Positions 43,594-58,200 of a stretch of DNA of 64,000 bases are shown piece after piece. The stretch covers positions 11,409,840 to 11,473,839 of the forward strand of contig JARWIR010000011.1 of assembly GCA_029959085.1 (NCBI GenBank), read 5' to 3'. This DNA is from Nemophila menziesii. Its lineage: Eukaryota > Streptophyta > Magnoliopsida > Boraginales > Hydrophyllaceae. The first letter of the stretch is position 1; the number at the start of each line of letters is the position of its first letter. Under the pieces are notes generated by a model. That model had not been told where the DNA came from. It searched no databases and saw only the letters and a list, made by a program, of their open reading frames with translations. The translations under genes and the position numbers were made by a program.

Positions 43594-44639
43594 ATACTTA
43601 AATCCTAAATTTTTTTGATATTGATACACTTAGTTTTCTCAATTCTTTTTTTTCTCTTGACAAGTAATATTTTTAACATGGATAGATATATTTAACATGG
43701 ATTATGACAAAGAGGATTTTAAGTACTATTATAATCCATATTCATTATACTATATCTTATTATAAAAAATTAAAGAAACATTACAAAAGAAAGTAATACT
43801 CAATGGAGGATATTAAATTTATTAAACAAGTATCAATAAAAAATATAGTCAATATAAATAAATATGTTTAATCACTAAATATATTGAGAGAGATTAGCTT
43901 TGAAAACCTAGATTATGTTTTCTTTCATTTTCATTATGAAACATTTACTTAATTGATGATCAAATCCGTTTAATCAGAGTTAGGTTTAACTAACTTAACA
44001 TAAATTTTAAACCAGGAAATGAGAAATTGCAAACAAAACTGTTATGGATTAGAATTACAATTAGATAATATCAATTTTAAAAACGTAATTTACTCATTTC
44101 TTATTAATAGACCAACAACAAAAAACATAAGCATTTTTTTATGTTCTGAATTAAAATATCAGAATGCCTAATGAAAAAGTACAAATATAAAGCAACACAA
44201 TAGTTTTAAAAATAATAAATCAAATTTTACCTTGTCTATGATATCTTGATTGAAATGTCATGATCAACGTTCTGAAATAAAATTATGGTGAAATTGCAAG
44301 TCGATGTTAAATATATATGAGCACGAAAGAATGAAAAAAGAATGCGACGGTTTTAGAAGAGAAAGGACAAGAGGAAGAAGATAATAAAAGGTTTAAAAAA
44401 AATTGAGTAGAAGAATTGATATAAACTTGTAAACGTACGTATATTTGGAGGCGGTGGTTTAGGGTTTTTGTATTGGCAAATCTATCAAATTTTTTAAGTG
44501 GGTATCTCAAACATACATTACATTTTGTCCAGCCCAATGGGTTACAAGAAAAGACCAAAATAAGCCGGCCTACTAACATTACAAATAAAGAAAAAGCTTA
44601 ATAAAAAATTACATAAAATTAAAAATAAGAGAAATCAAT
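43594..44639. other. AT-rich spacer, no gene recognised
   Basis: The minus-strand frame at 44,307-44,579 (90 codons) has no motif. No repeat partner seen in the window apart from the MULE end at its left border. Confidence 0.5.
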
Positions 44640-45800
44640 TATTAAGCCATTTTGTCTCTAATTGTTTTCCTTCCTTACTCCGAAAGCAGTGAAACACAGC
44701 CCTATGATTATGATTTTCGAATTGCTGGTCCCAAAATTGATGCAAACATTTATTAGGTCTTCCCAATTCAAAGGAACAGCAGAAATACAACATTTATCAA
44801 GCAGCTTTTCGAGAATCCTTTTGCAGAAAGAGGCGCCATTAAAAAATATTCACAAGTATTAGAAATTAATCCTCATTCTAATAATCAATTTTTGGCGGCC
44901 AGTCTATATATTGACAAGCCAACCACGTGATAAAGGAGCAGCGAAGAATACAACACTTACCCCATACAATATTGTACCATTTGACCTCAGGTACGCCTTT
45001 ATTTATTTTGTTTATTGTTTTGCTAAAGGAGAATTTACCTTTTATTGATTCATCCAAGAATATTTTAACACTTTGATTATTGAGTGTAATTCCTTGCAGA
45101 TTGGGGAGTAAACCACCAATTGATGAAGGAAGCCTCCATCTTTAATTATCAAAGCAATCAACAACAATCTTAATATAGTTTATACCCAACTGATCAACTT
45201 CTAGATTCAGAACTATGGAAATATCACTTTAATTAAGTCATTTATCCCATATCACAAAAGTAAGTTCCCCATTGTTTACTTTGTAGAAAATGAAATTAAA
45301 AGCTAGATTCCTAACTTTGAGTAGCTATTTCCAAACCCAGGTGTGGCTATATAATTAGCAGACCTTGTTAAAAGTTTCTATATTAGGAATACCCAATCCA
45401 CCATGATGTTTAGGGTGTTAAAAATATTGAAGGAATAAATATGAAATATTTTTTATAATAAAACACCATATATCTAGTATTCTTTTTTCTCTACACTTAT
45501 TTTCCCATAATCTAGTTTCAAAAACTTCCCCACAACTTTTTGAAATCCCTTAGACCTCTCATAATCTCATTTAAATATTTCTTTTTAGGATTTGATTCTT
45601 TAATCTAAATTTACATCAAAATACTTACACTGTTATCCCAACCCGCACTTACTCAAATTTTTTTCTTGTTTTCCTCCTCCACGGTGGTAATGATGACTTC
45701 ATCATCTATTAGAGTCTTAGCTATGTCATCAACATCCAAAAAGGTCACATTGTTGAGGCCTTCAATAATTTTGAGCTTCTAAATGATCCCTTAATACACT
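44640..45800 (-). pseudogene. LINE (non-LTR) reverse transcriptase C-terminal relic
   Basis: Minus-strand readings follow the end of a plant L1-type ORF2. The phrase GLGIPNIETFNK and YSHTWVWK (about 45,345-45,405) matches the conserved GGLG-(I/V)-x-(N/S)-(L/I) block after the RT domain. Then come LKVRNLAFNF, FVIWDK, and, nearer 44,700-44,830, FCKRILEKLLDKCCISAVPL and WEDLINVCINFG, resembling the zf-RVT segment. Many stops and frameshifts. The open frames on the plus strand here are shadows. RT motifs proper are not visible upstream. Confidence 0.65.
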
Positions 45801-45999
45801 CTTATTGTTGCGCGTTCCTAAAAAAGAAAGAAAATCTTTGGGACTATTCTAATTGTAAAAATTATATTTCATAATCAACTTGTTATATATTCTTATTGTC
45901 CATGTTATAATTTTTATTTCTTTAATGTCACAGTGTTAGTATAATTTAAGAATGTGATGACGTTAACTATATAAATAAAGTTTAGTCTTGAGATTTACC

Positions 46000-46400
46000 C
46001 GTTCGGAGGGGCAATCCAGATGGTGTACGTTAACATAGTGACTAGTCAAGCAATTTAAATGTTAATCTCTTTCGCCAATTACGTGCCTTCTCAATGAGTA
46101 TCTTATATAATCCAAAAAGGTCGGTAACACTGTATATCTTTGAATTATTTTTGAAACTAACACCAGAAGTGTGTATTATAAAAGTTTCATACTCTTTCTT
46201 TGGGATAATATCATACATAAATAAGAGTAGTTGAAATGCACCATATCCAAAAGAAATGATTTACAAGAAAATCCATACTAGCACGACCAATAAGCCTATG
46301 CCACAACCAATGATTATCTTTAAAACTCGATAACTATCTAACTTTGGCACATAAGATTTTAAATTTTACTATGTAAATACCTACTCTAATCACAGTAAAA
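46000..46400 (-). pseudogene. Ty1/copia pol fragment (before integrase)
   Basis: A minus-strand reading near 46,280-46,320 contains a form of the W-L-W-H-R-x-x-G-x-A-S-M-D-F block of the copia GAG-pre-integrase domain (seen as HRLIGRASMDFLVNHF across a frame change). About 200 bp further on, FGLYKILIEKARNWRKRLTF is open. Decayed. It lies upstream of gag-like pieces in the wrong order, so the locus has been rearranged. Confidence 0.6.
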
Positions 46401-46559
46401 ATAACCTCTTTTTTTAATTTTTTTAAAAAATTATATATAGAGGGTTCTAATTTAACCTTATAACATTCATCACAAAATTGATTAAACTAAGAAGATAATA
46501 AAATATTCAATTAACAAAAGAACATTTTTTAAAATAATTCATACTACCAATGGTTCCTT

Positions 46560-47480
46560 TTTTAAAAACTTCTCCTCCTATGTTGTTGGAGAAAGTTACT
46601 TTTCCATTACGTCCTTTTCTTGTAATATTGTATAAGAGTGATTCATTTCCCTTAATATGACTATATCATCCACTATCAAGTATCAATATTTTTTTATTGA
46701 TGCTATTCTTACCGTACAAGACAATAGAATTAGATATTAGGTATTCAAGTTAGGTCTATGGGTATTAACGCTGCCCTTTCTTTTTAAAATTCTTTTGGCC
46801 TTTTACATAGATAAATATGGGAACCATAGGTACAAGTATTTATATCAAATTTGGAAAAAGGAAAGCTAGAATAGGAAACTATATTTGATGCTCTCACAAA
46901 AACGATTTTAGAGTAACGAATATTACCAAAGGGATCAAAACAAAAACTACCATTTTCATGACGAGTAACTTGTCAAATTATATTTATCTTTGTGTAAAAT
47001 TTAAAAACTTCATTCTAGATCTTTTAACTTTTCCAAAAGAAAGGAATTTTATTTGACAATGATGGAAGTATTATCCTCGAGTTCATTATTGTTTCCTAAA
47101 GAAGTTTCTAAAAAGTTTTAAAAAATTTGGTTTTGTTTGATTTAAGAGAGTTTTTTAAATCACGTAAAAAAATCATAAGATATTTCAATACCATCATCGG
47201 ATAAATCTTGAGATAAACATAAGTTAGAGTTAGAGTTTACCTCATCTGCTTCTCCTTTTTCAGTAGCCATGAAAGAAACATAGTTGGCTACATGATCTTC
47301 ATCATCACTTTGATTTAAGCAAGAATCAACACATGTTGCATTAATGCCTTAATTGGCTTTTCTTTTAGAATTTTATGGAAATTAGATTTGATATGGCCAC
47401 TTTTATGATAATGATAACATGTAGGCTCATTCTTCATATGACTCTTGTAAATTTTTCTTGAGGCACCACAATCTTTATAT
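46560..47480 (-). pseudogene. Ty1/copia gag C-terminal relic, older copy
   Basis: Minus-strand frames include the zinc knuckle form CYHYHKSGHIKSNFHK (about 47,380-47,430), a C-x2-C-x4-H-x4-C motif in which the second and fourth cysteines are now histidine and phenylalanine. An acidic Gag tail, followed by a serine-rich stretch, occupies 47,060-47,350. The segment 46,560-47,350 is repeated with about 85-90 percent identity (by eye) at 50,910-51,700, and parts of it form the 2.08-kb tandem unit. Confidence 0.7.
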
Positions 47481-47654
47481 CTTTTGTGTCTCATAAGCTC
47501 TATTTTATTTGATGTAATACCCACCAATACACACTTATGTCTTGTATAGAATACCTCTTGACATAATATAATACTTTCACCCAGAATAAAACAATAACAC
47601 ACATATCCTTTTTTTTCTCTTTTTAGTAAAAGATTTTTTTGAATTATTACCAAT

Positions 47655-49300
47655 AAACTTTTATTTATAACATTATATACCATTAAAATATATTCAATAC
47701 TTATTTTTTATTTAATAAATATATTATACCCATATCTCTAATTCTACTCTTTAATTTTTAAAACTATATATATATATATTAAAATCTCTCTGTTAAACTA
47801 AACTAGTTTTAGATATACAAGAAATATTCTCTCCATATTTCTTTTTTTTTTTTAGTTTAGTTCTACTATTTCTCAACATCTTATGAGTTTTCTCTTTTGA
47901 TCTTGTTAAACATGTAATGGATTTTGTAAGATTTATTGAGTTTTATTCTTTTCATATGTTTTCATATTTGTTTTCTTATCATAGCAATTCTTAAAGTATA
48001 TATTCCATTGACATTTTTAATCATCTATTTTATGAAAAAATATTCATACAACCTAGTGCTCAAATTTCTTTTATAGGTCTGAAATCTACAATAAAATTTA
48101 TATGGAATAAGCATAAAACAAACTATATTAGCTTGAAACCTTGAACAAAATTTATATACCCAAATTATTGAAAAACTTATTTAATGTTTTGAAGCCAAGA
48201 TCAAATATTAATGGGGCTTCGTACCTTGTTTTAAATTATCACCTCGAAATAAAAAAAAAATCACGAAGGCTCAAAACCTTAACATAAAAATATAGTTTTG
48301 AAGCAAGATTTGTTTGATGAGGAAAAACTCATATGGATTTCATGAATATTACAAGAAATTAAAAAAAGAAAGAATTATGTGTTCTTAAAGTAATGCACTA
48401 AAGTAACCTAAATATTCAAGTCTATTAAAGCCTAAAATGTCATAATTAAAGTTTTTTTATATGAATTGTGGATAAACGTATTTATTATTTCCCAAAAGGA
48501 TTGTGCAGAAATATTGGTATGACTTATTCACTAAATTTGTAAAGACTTGATGATGAAAATATGCTTACACATTATGAATAAGAAGTTCGTTCCTATTTAT
48601 AATTCAAGAACTAATATATGATCCAGAAGTTTGTTGATAGATTTGGCATATCTTTAAATAAGAAAATGAGATTAATTTATAGAAAGACATAACATTAGGG
48701 GTAGATATGTTGGAAAACTAAATAAAATTATAAAATGCACAAATATTTTGGATAATATGTGTAAACTTTGCAAAACCAATGTTTTAAACGTGTGACCTCC
48801 CTTGTAAATATGAAAAAAACTTTACCATTTGCACAATATAATAACTTCTTATTAAATTGGGTAAAAGAAATTCTTAGTTCAAGTTCAAGTGCTACTAAGC
48901 TAATTGTGGATTTTGAACGAACAAATACAAAATTAACGAGTGAATCGAATATTTGTTTCATTGTATATTATCAAGTATATACTCCTGAAGTATCTATATA
49001 AAAAATAAAAAAATTCGAAATATTTTGTTATTATTTATAACATTATGTAATATTTTATTTCATACAAATATATTTGATACATCATATTTACTTAATTAAC
49101 ATATAATAACCACGTCTCTAATTCTACCCTTTAATTTTTTAAATTATATATATATATATTAAAATCTTTCTATTATACCAAACTAGTTTTAGAAATACAA
49201 AAAAAATATTCTCCATATATATTTCTCTTTAGTTCAGTTCTAATATTTCTCAACACCTTATCATCACGAGTTTCCTCTTTTGATCTTATGAATTGATTTG
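47655..49300. repeat. Direct repeat of about 260 bp around a 1.1-kb spacer
   Basis: The segment 47,655-47,915 (TTTATAACATTATA through TATTTCTCAACATCTTATGA) recurs at 49,030-49,300. Both resemble the part of the 2.08-kb unit at 52,980-53,260. The spacer (47,960-49,030) has no clear gene; its 48,330-48,485 part is the source-like match for the start of the tandem unit (52,229-52,385). Confidence 0.75.
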
Positions 49301-49639
49301 CTAAGATGATCACCAATACCCTCTAGGGAATTCACCCAATCTTTTTTGTCTTTTTTCAAGACTCTTTTTTAACATGAAAAATTTATATTTAACGGTCAAA
49401 TATTTTACTCTCTTAAAAAAAGTATCCTTCATATTTTATGTTTTTTTATTTTATTATTTAATTAAGATCTTTAAGAAATAACATGTATATTTATAGACAC
49501 AATTTGTTTTTTTTAAATAATATACTAAAATTTAATTTCAAATGTTTAAATAATTTATTTGTTTAAAAGGTGAATATATTTTTTTAATGGTCAATGATCC
49601 AAAAAATAAAATTAATATTTTACTTGCCACAAAGAATAA

Positions 49640-50330
49640 TCAATTAATCAGCTAGGTACGTCTTCTCATCAACATCGTTACCTTTATTCTTGTTTATTAA
49701 GAGTTCTGGATGTTTCTATATGGGAGTTCCAACCTACTTAGAATTATTTAGTTCAAACTTCTTAATAAGATCCTTGTCTTATTTAGTTTGGTTGAGACGG
49801 ATCCCATCTTTCATTTTCTTTATTTTCAATCTGAGAAAGAAGTAAAATTCTCCAATCATGCTTAATTAGAATTTACTATGCATACTCCTATCAAAATACT
49901 TACAAAGAGTTTTATTAGTAGAACCAAATATGATATCATCAACATATATTTGATCAATAAGCACATCATAGTGTTTTATATTTTATATAATAGGAAGAAT
50001 CATTTTTTCTTTTTTGAAAACCATCTTGGACTAAAATAGAGCTTAGCCTATCATACTAAGCCCTATGAAATTCTTTTAAACAATTTATCTATTTTTAGGT
50101 CTAAAAACATGATTTGAAAAAATAATATTTTTAGATCTCTAGGAACCTCTTTATCAATAAAACCATTTATAAAGGAATTTCTTACATACATTTGAAATAG
50201 TTTAAATTACATGTCAAAAGAAAAATCTAGTAGCATACGCATAGATTCTAGTCTGGTTGCGGAAGAAAATGTATCATCAAAATTAATACCTTACTCTGGT
50301 TATACCCTTAAAAAAAAGGCGAGGTTTGTT
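49640..50330 (-). pseudogene. Ty1/copia reverse transcriptase relic
   Basis: The minus strand reads, in order from about 50,290 down: FDDTFSPATRLESMRMLL (the copia block before the palm), FQMYVRNSFINGFI (family D-V-K-x-A-F-L-N-G), YVDDIIFGSTNKTLCK (the YVDD catalytic motif, about 49,912-49,960), and MIGEFYFFLRLKIKKM then LIKKFELNNSK (thumb). Several stops. Order and spacing are right for a single RT. The last 200 bp is the part that recurs in every unit of the 2.08-kb array. Confidence 0.9.
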
Positions 50331-52239
50331 TCTAGTTATAATATTTGAATAATCAAGTTTTTTACAAAGTACAAATCATGTTCCAATGATATTGTTATCA
50401 TTAGGTTATTCATCAAGATTCTATATATTTGTTTTTTCAAATTGATTTAACTCATCATGCATTGCATTTACCAAATGATCATCATGTAGATCTTATTTTG
50501 TATTCTCTGGTTTGAATTTAGACAGGAAATTACAATGAGAACACAAATCATTAAGAGTTAAATGTTTTCTTATCCCTTTCATTGTATCACCAAGTATTAT
50601 CTTTGGCAAGAGTCCTATAACATTTCCTACTTCCAAAATGTTCCTTGGGAGTTTCATCATTCATCTCTCCAATAATTTGAGTATGAGGATAAATTTAAGG
50701 TTATGATATAATAGGTTTTACTTCTTCTTCAAGTTGATGGAACGTGGTATATTCAACCTTTTATTTTTTCACTTTCTTTCAAAAGGATTTCCATCATCAA
50801 ATTCAACGTACATGGATTAATACTAAGAATATTATAGGAAATTCAATGAAAAAAGCACATTTTTTATAAGAAAATAATCCTTACTACCAAAAACTTCATA
50901 TAAGAGTTTTCCAAAAACTTCTCTTCCCATGTTATTGGAAAAAGTTACTTTTCCATTACCTCATTTTCTTGTAATCTTTTATAAGAGTGACTCATTTCCC
51001 TTCATATGCCTATATCATCCACTATCGAGTACCAATTTTTTTTTATTGATGCTCTTCTTAAGCTACAAGATAATAGAATTATATATTAGGTATTCAAGTT
51101 GGGTCTATGGGCATAAACGTTGCCCTTTCTCTCTACAATTCGTTTTGGCGTTTTACATAGATAAATCAGGGAACCATAGGTACAAGTATTTAGATCAAGT
51201 TTGGAAAAAGGAAAGCTAGAAGAGGAAACTATATTTGATGCTCTCACAAAAAATGATTTTAGAGGAAATAAAATTAACAAAGGGATAAAACAAAAACTAC
51301 CATTTTCTTAACGAGTAACTTGGCTTCCTAATAATAAATCAAATTATAATTATCTTTGTGTAAACTTTAAAAAATTCCTCCTAGATCTTTTAACTTTTCC
51401 AAAATAAAGGAATTTTATATGACAATGATGGAAGTATTATCCTCGAGTTTATCATTGTTTCCTAAAGAACTTTGTAAAAAGTTTTTAAAATTTTGATTTT
51501 TTGTTTTATTTAGGAGATTATTTGTAATCATGTAAAAAAACATAAGATATTTCAATACAATCCGCTAATTAATCTTGAGATAAAAATAAGTTAGAGTTAG
51601 AGTTTACCTCATCTTTTTCTGCGTTTTAAATAGCCATGAAAGAAACATAGTTGGTTAAATGATCTTCATCATCACTTTGGTTTGAGCAAGCATCAACCCA
51701 TGTTGCATGCATTGGTATGATTTTTTTTACTAAATTTGTAAACACTGGATGATGAAAATATGCTTACAATTTTTACAAAACCAAAGTTTGTTGATATACA
51801 CATTATTTACAAGAAGTTTGTTCCTATTTATAATTCAAGAGGTAATATATGAACCAGAAGTTTGTTGATAGATTTGGAATATATTTAAATTATAAAATGA
51901 GTTTAATTTTTAAAAAGACATAACATTTGGGGTAGATAAATTGCAAATCTAAATAAAATTATAAAATGCACAATTTTTGGGATAATATGTGTAAAATTTG
52001 CTGAAAAAATGTTTCAAACGTGTGACCTTCATTGTAAATATGTAAAATCTTTACGATTTGGATAATATAATAATTTGTTATTAAATTGGGTAAAAGAGAG
52101 TCTTAGTACAAGTTCAAGTACTACTAAATTAATCAAGGGTTACAAACAAAACAAATATAACATTATTGAGTGAATCATATATTTGTCCGTTGTATCATAT
52201 CACGAGTATACTCTTGAAGTAGTTGATGAAAAACTCATA
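50331..52239. other. Scrambled copia-derived segments before the array
   Basis: 50,440-50,820 matches the RT-flank part of the array unit. 50,910-51,700 repeats 46,560-47,350. 51,710-52,230 repeats about 48,510-48,990. These joins are in a different order from the first set. No intact frame. Confidence 0.75.
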
Positions 52240-55200
52240 TAGATTTAATGAATAATTAATAATTGTATTGTTTTTTTTAAAATAGAAGGAATTATGTGTT
52301 ATTAAAGTAACCTAAATATTCAAGTATATTAAAGCCTAAATGTCATAATTAAAGTTTTTTATGTGAATTGTGGATAAACTTATTGTTATAAAAAATGATA
52401 GAGTTATTATCATCAAACTCATCATTGTTTCCTAAAATATTTGTAAAAAGTTTTCAAATATTTGGTTTTTTGTTTGATTTAAGAGAGTGTTTGTAATCAC
52501 GTAAAAAATCATAAGATTTTTAATACCATCGTCTAATTGATCTTAAGATAAACATAAGTTAGATTTGAACTTTACCTCGTCTTCTTCTTTTTAAGTAGCC
52601 ATGCAAGAAACATAGTTGGCTACATGCTCTTTGTCATCACTTTGGTTTGAGCTATCATCAACCAATGTTGCATTAATGTTTTCATTGGCTTTTTTTTGAA
52701 AAGTTTTGGGAATTTAGGTTTGATATGACCACTCTAATGATAATGATAGCAAGTAAGCTCATCCTTTATATAACTCTTATAAGGTTTTCTTGAGAAACCA
52801 CAACTCATAAGCTCTATTTTATTTTGATGTAATACTCACAAATACACACTTATGTCTTGTATAGAATTCCTCTTGAACTAATATAATCATTTCACCCAGA
52901 ATAAAACAATAATACACATATCCTTTTTTCTTTTTTCCTTTTAGTTAAAGATTTTTTTTGGAACTATTAACAATAAAATTATATTTATAACATTATGTAC
53001 TACTAAAATCTTTATTTTATAAAAATATATTCAATAAAAAAAATTATTTAATGAAGATATAATACCCACGTCTTCAATTCTACAATTTACTTCTTAAAAT
53101 TATATATATATTAAAATATTTCTATTATACTAAACTAGTTTTGGATACACAAAAAATATATTCACAATATATCTTTTTCATTAGTTTAGTTCTAATATTT
53201 CTCAACACCTTATCATACAGAGTTTGCTCTTTTGATCTTGTGAAAGGATTTGCCAAGATGATCAACAATACCCTCTAGGGAATTCACCCAATTTATATTT
53301 AACAGTCAAAATTTTGACTCTCTTAAAAATGTATCATTCATTAGCTATGTATATAAACATGCAATTTCATATTTTGAGTTTTTTTATGTTATTATTTAAT
53401 TAAGATATTTCAGAAATAACATTTATATATTAAGACACAATTTGTTGTTTTAAATAATATAATAAAATTTAATATTAAATTTTTAAATAAATTTTTTATT
53501 TATAAGGTGTACATATTTTTTTAAGGGTCAATGATCCAAAAAATCAAATTAATATTTTACTTGCCCCAAAGAATAATTAATTAATCTGCTAAGTACCTCT
53601 TCTCATCAACCTCGTTACCTTTTATTCTTGTTTATCAAGAGTTGTGGATGTTTTCTTATGGGAATTTCAACCCACTTGGAATTAGTAAGTTCAAACTTCT
53701 TAATAAGATCTTTGGCTTATTTAGCTTGGTTGAGACAGATCCCATCTTCCATTTTCTTTATTTTTAGTCTGAGGAAGAAGTTAAATTCTCCAATCATGTG
53801 CAATTGGAATTCACTATGCATACTCGTATCAAAATCCTTATAAAATCGTTATAAACTCTTCATGCATTGCATTTACCAAATGATCATCAAGTAGATCTTA
53901 TTTGTTATTCTTCGGTCTGAATTTAGACAAGAAAGTACAATGAGAACACGAATCATTAACAGTTGAATGTGTTCTTAGCCCTTTACTTGGATCACCAAGT
54001 ATTAACTTTAGCAAGAGTCCTCTAACATTGTTCCTACTTCTATGAAGTTCTTTGGGAGTTTCATCATTCTTCTCTTTAATAATTTGATTGTCAGAATATA
54101 TTTAAGGTTATGATATAATAGGTTTTACTTCTTCTTCAAGTTGATGGAACTTGGTATATTCAACTTTTATATTTTTTCACTTTCTTTTAAAAGAATTTTC
54201 TTCATCAAAATCAACGTGCATGGATTTTTATATAATATTTATTTGTTGGTTGTACATTCTAAAATAACATGTAGTGTAATTAAGAATTAGTTTTATACAA
54301 AAGTTTGATAAATTCTCAATTAGATTTAATGAATAATTAATAATTGTATTTTTTTTTTAAAATAGAAGGAATTATGTGTTATTAAAGTAACCTAAATATT
54401 CAAGTATATTAAAGCCTAAATGTCATAATTAAAGTTTTTTATGTGAATTGTGGATAAACTTATTGTTATAAAAAATGATAGAGTTATTATCATCAAACTC
54501 ATCATTGTTTCCTAAAATATTTGTAAAAAGTTTTCAAATATTTGGTTTTTTGTTTGATTTAAGAGAGTGTTTGTAATCACGTAAAAAATCATAAGATTTT
54601 TAATACCATCGTCTAATTGATCTTAAGATAAACATAAGTTAGATTTGAACTTTACCTCGTCTTCTTCTTTTTAAGTAGCCATGCAAGAAACATAGTTGGC
54701 TACATGCTCTTTGTCATCACTTTGGTTTGAGCTATCATCAACCAATGTTGCATTAATGTTTTCATTGGCTTTTTTTTGAAAAGTTTTGGGAATTTAGGTT
54801 TGATATGACCACTCTAATGATAATGATAGCAAGTAAGCTCATCCTTTATATAACTCTTATAAGGTTTTCTTGAGAAACCACAACTCATAAGCTCTATTTT
54901 ATTTTGATGTAATACTCACAAATACACACTTATGTCTTGTATAGAATTCCTCTTGAACTAATATAATCATTTCACCCAGAATAAAACAATAATACACATA
55001 TCCTTTTTTCTTTTTTCCTTTTAGTTAAAGATTTTTTTTGGAACTATTAACAATAAAATTATATTTATAACATTATGTACTACTAAAATCTTTATTTTAT
55101 AAAAATATATTCAATAAAAAAAATTATTTAATGAAGATATAATACCCACGTCTTCAATTCTACAATTTACTTCTTAAAATTATATATATATTAAAATATT

Positions 55201-58200
55201 TCTATTATACTAAACTAGTTTTGGATACACAAAAAATATATTCACAATATATCTTTTTCATTAGTTTAGTTCTAATATTTCTCAACACCTTATCATACAG
55301 AGTTTGCTCTTTTGATCTTGTGAAAGGATTTGCCAAGATGATCAACAATACCCTCTAGGGAATTCACCCAATTTATATTTAACAGTCAAAATTTTGACTC
55401 TCTTAAAAATGTATCATTCATTAGCTATGTATATAAACATGCAATTTCATATTTTGAGTTTTTTTATGTTATTATTTAATTAAGATATTTCAGAAATAAC
55501 ATTTATATATTAAGACACAATTTGTTGTTTTAAATAATATAATAAAATTTAATATTAAATTTTTAAATAAATTTTTTATTTATAAGGTGTACATATTTTT
55601 TTAAGGGTCAATGATCCAAAAAATCAAATTAATATTTTACTTGCCCCAAAGAATAATTAATTAATCTGCTAAGTACCTCTTCTCATCAACCTCGTTATCT
55701 TTTATTCTTGTTTATCAAGAGTTGTGGATGTTTCCTTATGGGAATTCCAACCCACTTGGAATTAGTATGTTCAAACTTCTTAATAAGATCTTTGGCTTAT
55801 TTAGCTTGGTTGAGACAGATCCCATCTTCCATTTTCTTTATTTTTAGTCTGAGGAAGAAGTTAAATTCTCCAATCATGTGCAATTGGAATTCACTGTGCA
55901 TACTCGTATCAGAATCCTTATAAAATCGTTATAAAATCTTCATGCATTGCATTTACCAAATGATCATCAAGTAGATCTTATTTGTTATTCTTCGGTCTGA
56001 ATTTAGACAAGAAAGTACAATGAGAACACAAATCATTAACAGTTGAATGTGTTCTTAGCCCTTTACTTGGATCACCAAGTATTAACTTTAGCAAGAGTCC
56101 TCTAACATTGTTCCTACTTCTATGAAGTTCTTTGGGAGTTTCATCATTCTTCTCTTTAATAATTTGATTGTCAGAATATATTTAAGGTTATGATATAATA
56201 GGTTTTACTTCTTCTTCAAGTTGATGGAACTTGGTATATTCAACTTTTATATTTTTTCACTTTCTTTTAAAATAATTTCCTTCATCAAAATCAACGTGCA
56301 TGGATTTTTATATAATATTTGTTTGTTGGTTGTACATTCTAAAATAACATGTAGTGTAATTAACAATTAGTTTTATACAAAAGTTTGATAAATTCACAAT
56401 TAGATTTAATGAATAATTAATAATTGTATTTTTTTTTAAATAGAAGGAATTATGTGTTATTAAAGTAACCTAAATATTCAAGTATATTAAAGCCTAAATG
56501 TCATAATTAAAGTTTTTTATGTGAATTGTGGATAAACTTATTGTTATAAAAAATGATAGAGTTATTATCATCAAACTCATCATTGTTTCCTAAAATATTT
56601 GTAAAAAGTTTTCAAATATTTGGTTTTTTGTTTGATTTAAGAGAGTGTTTGTAATCACGTAAAAAATCATAAGATTTTTAATACCATCGTTTAATTGATC
56701 TTAAGATAAACATAAGTTAGATTTGAACTTTACCTCGTCTTCTTCTTTTTAAGTAGCCATGAAAGAAACATAGTTGGCTACATGCTCTTTGTCATCACTT
56801 TGGTTTGAGCTATCATCAACCAATGTTGCATTAATGTTTTCATTGGCTTTTTTTTGAAAAGTTTTGGGAATTTAGGTTTGATATGACCACTCTAATGATA
56901 ATGATAGCAAGTAAGCTCATCCTTTATATAACTCTTATAAGGTTTTCTTGAGAAACCACAACTCATAAGCTCTATTTTATTTTGATGTAATACTCACAAA
57001 TACACACTTATGTCTTGTATAGAATTCCTCTTGAACTAATATAATCATTTCACCCAGAATAAAACAATAATACACATATCCTTTTTTCTTTTTTCCTTTT
57101 AGTTAAAGATTTTTTTTGGAACTATTAACAATAAAATTATATTTATAACATTATGTACTACTAAAATCTTTATTTTATAAAAATATATTCAATAAAAAAA
57201 ATTATTTAATGAAGATATAATACCCACGTCTTCAATTCTACAATTTACTTCTTAAAATTATATATATATTAAAATATTTCTATTATACTAAACTAGTTTT
57301 GGATACACAAAAAATATATTCACAATATATCTTTTTCATTAGTTTAGTTCTAATATTTCTCAACACCTTATCATACAGAGTTTGCTCTTTTGATCTTGTG
57401 AAAGGATTTGCCAAGATGATCAACAATACCCTCTAGGGAATTCACCCAATTTATATTTAACAGTCAAAATTTTGACTCTCTTAAAAATGTATCATTCATT
57501 AGCTACGTATATAAACATGCAATTTCATATTTTGAGTTTTTTTATGTTATTATTTAATTAAGATATTTCAGAAATAACATTTATATATTAAGACACAATT
57601 TGTTGTTTTAAATAATATAATAAAATTTAATATTAAATTTTTAAATAAATTTTTTATTTATAAGGTGTACATATTTTTTTAAGGGTCAATGATCCAAAAA
57701 ATCAAATTAATATTTTACTTGCCCCAAAGAATAATTAATTAATCTGTTAAGTACGTCTTCTCATCAACATCGTTACCTTTTATTCTTGTTTATCAAGAGT
57801 TGTGGATGTTTTCTTATGGGAATTTCAACCCACTTGGAATTAGTAAGTTCAAACTTCTTAATAAGATCTTTGGCTTATTTAGCTTGGTTGAGACAGATCC
57901 CATCTTCCATTTTCTTTATTTTTAGTCTGAGGAAGAAGTTAAATTCTCCAATCATGTGCAATTGGAATTCACTATGCATACTCGTATCAAAATCCTTATA
58001 AAATCGTTATAAACTCTTCATGCATTGCATTTACCAAATGATCATCAAGTAGATCTTATTTGTTATTCTTCGGTCTGAATTTAGACAAGAAAGTACAATG
58101 AGAACACGAATCATTAACAGTTGAATGTGTTCTTAGCCCTTTACTTGGATCACCAAGTATTAACTTTAGCAAGAGTCCTCTAACATTGTTCCTACTTCTA

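Noticed and set aside
53628..53843. A 71-codon plus-strand frame repeated in five array units
   Set aside because: It is the antisense of the copia RT thumb relic on the minus strand. Repetition reflects the tandem array, not selection on this frame.
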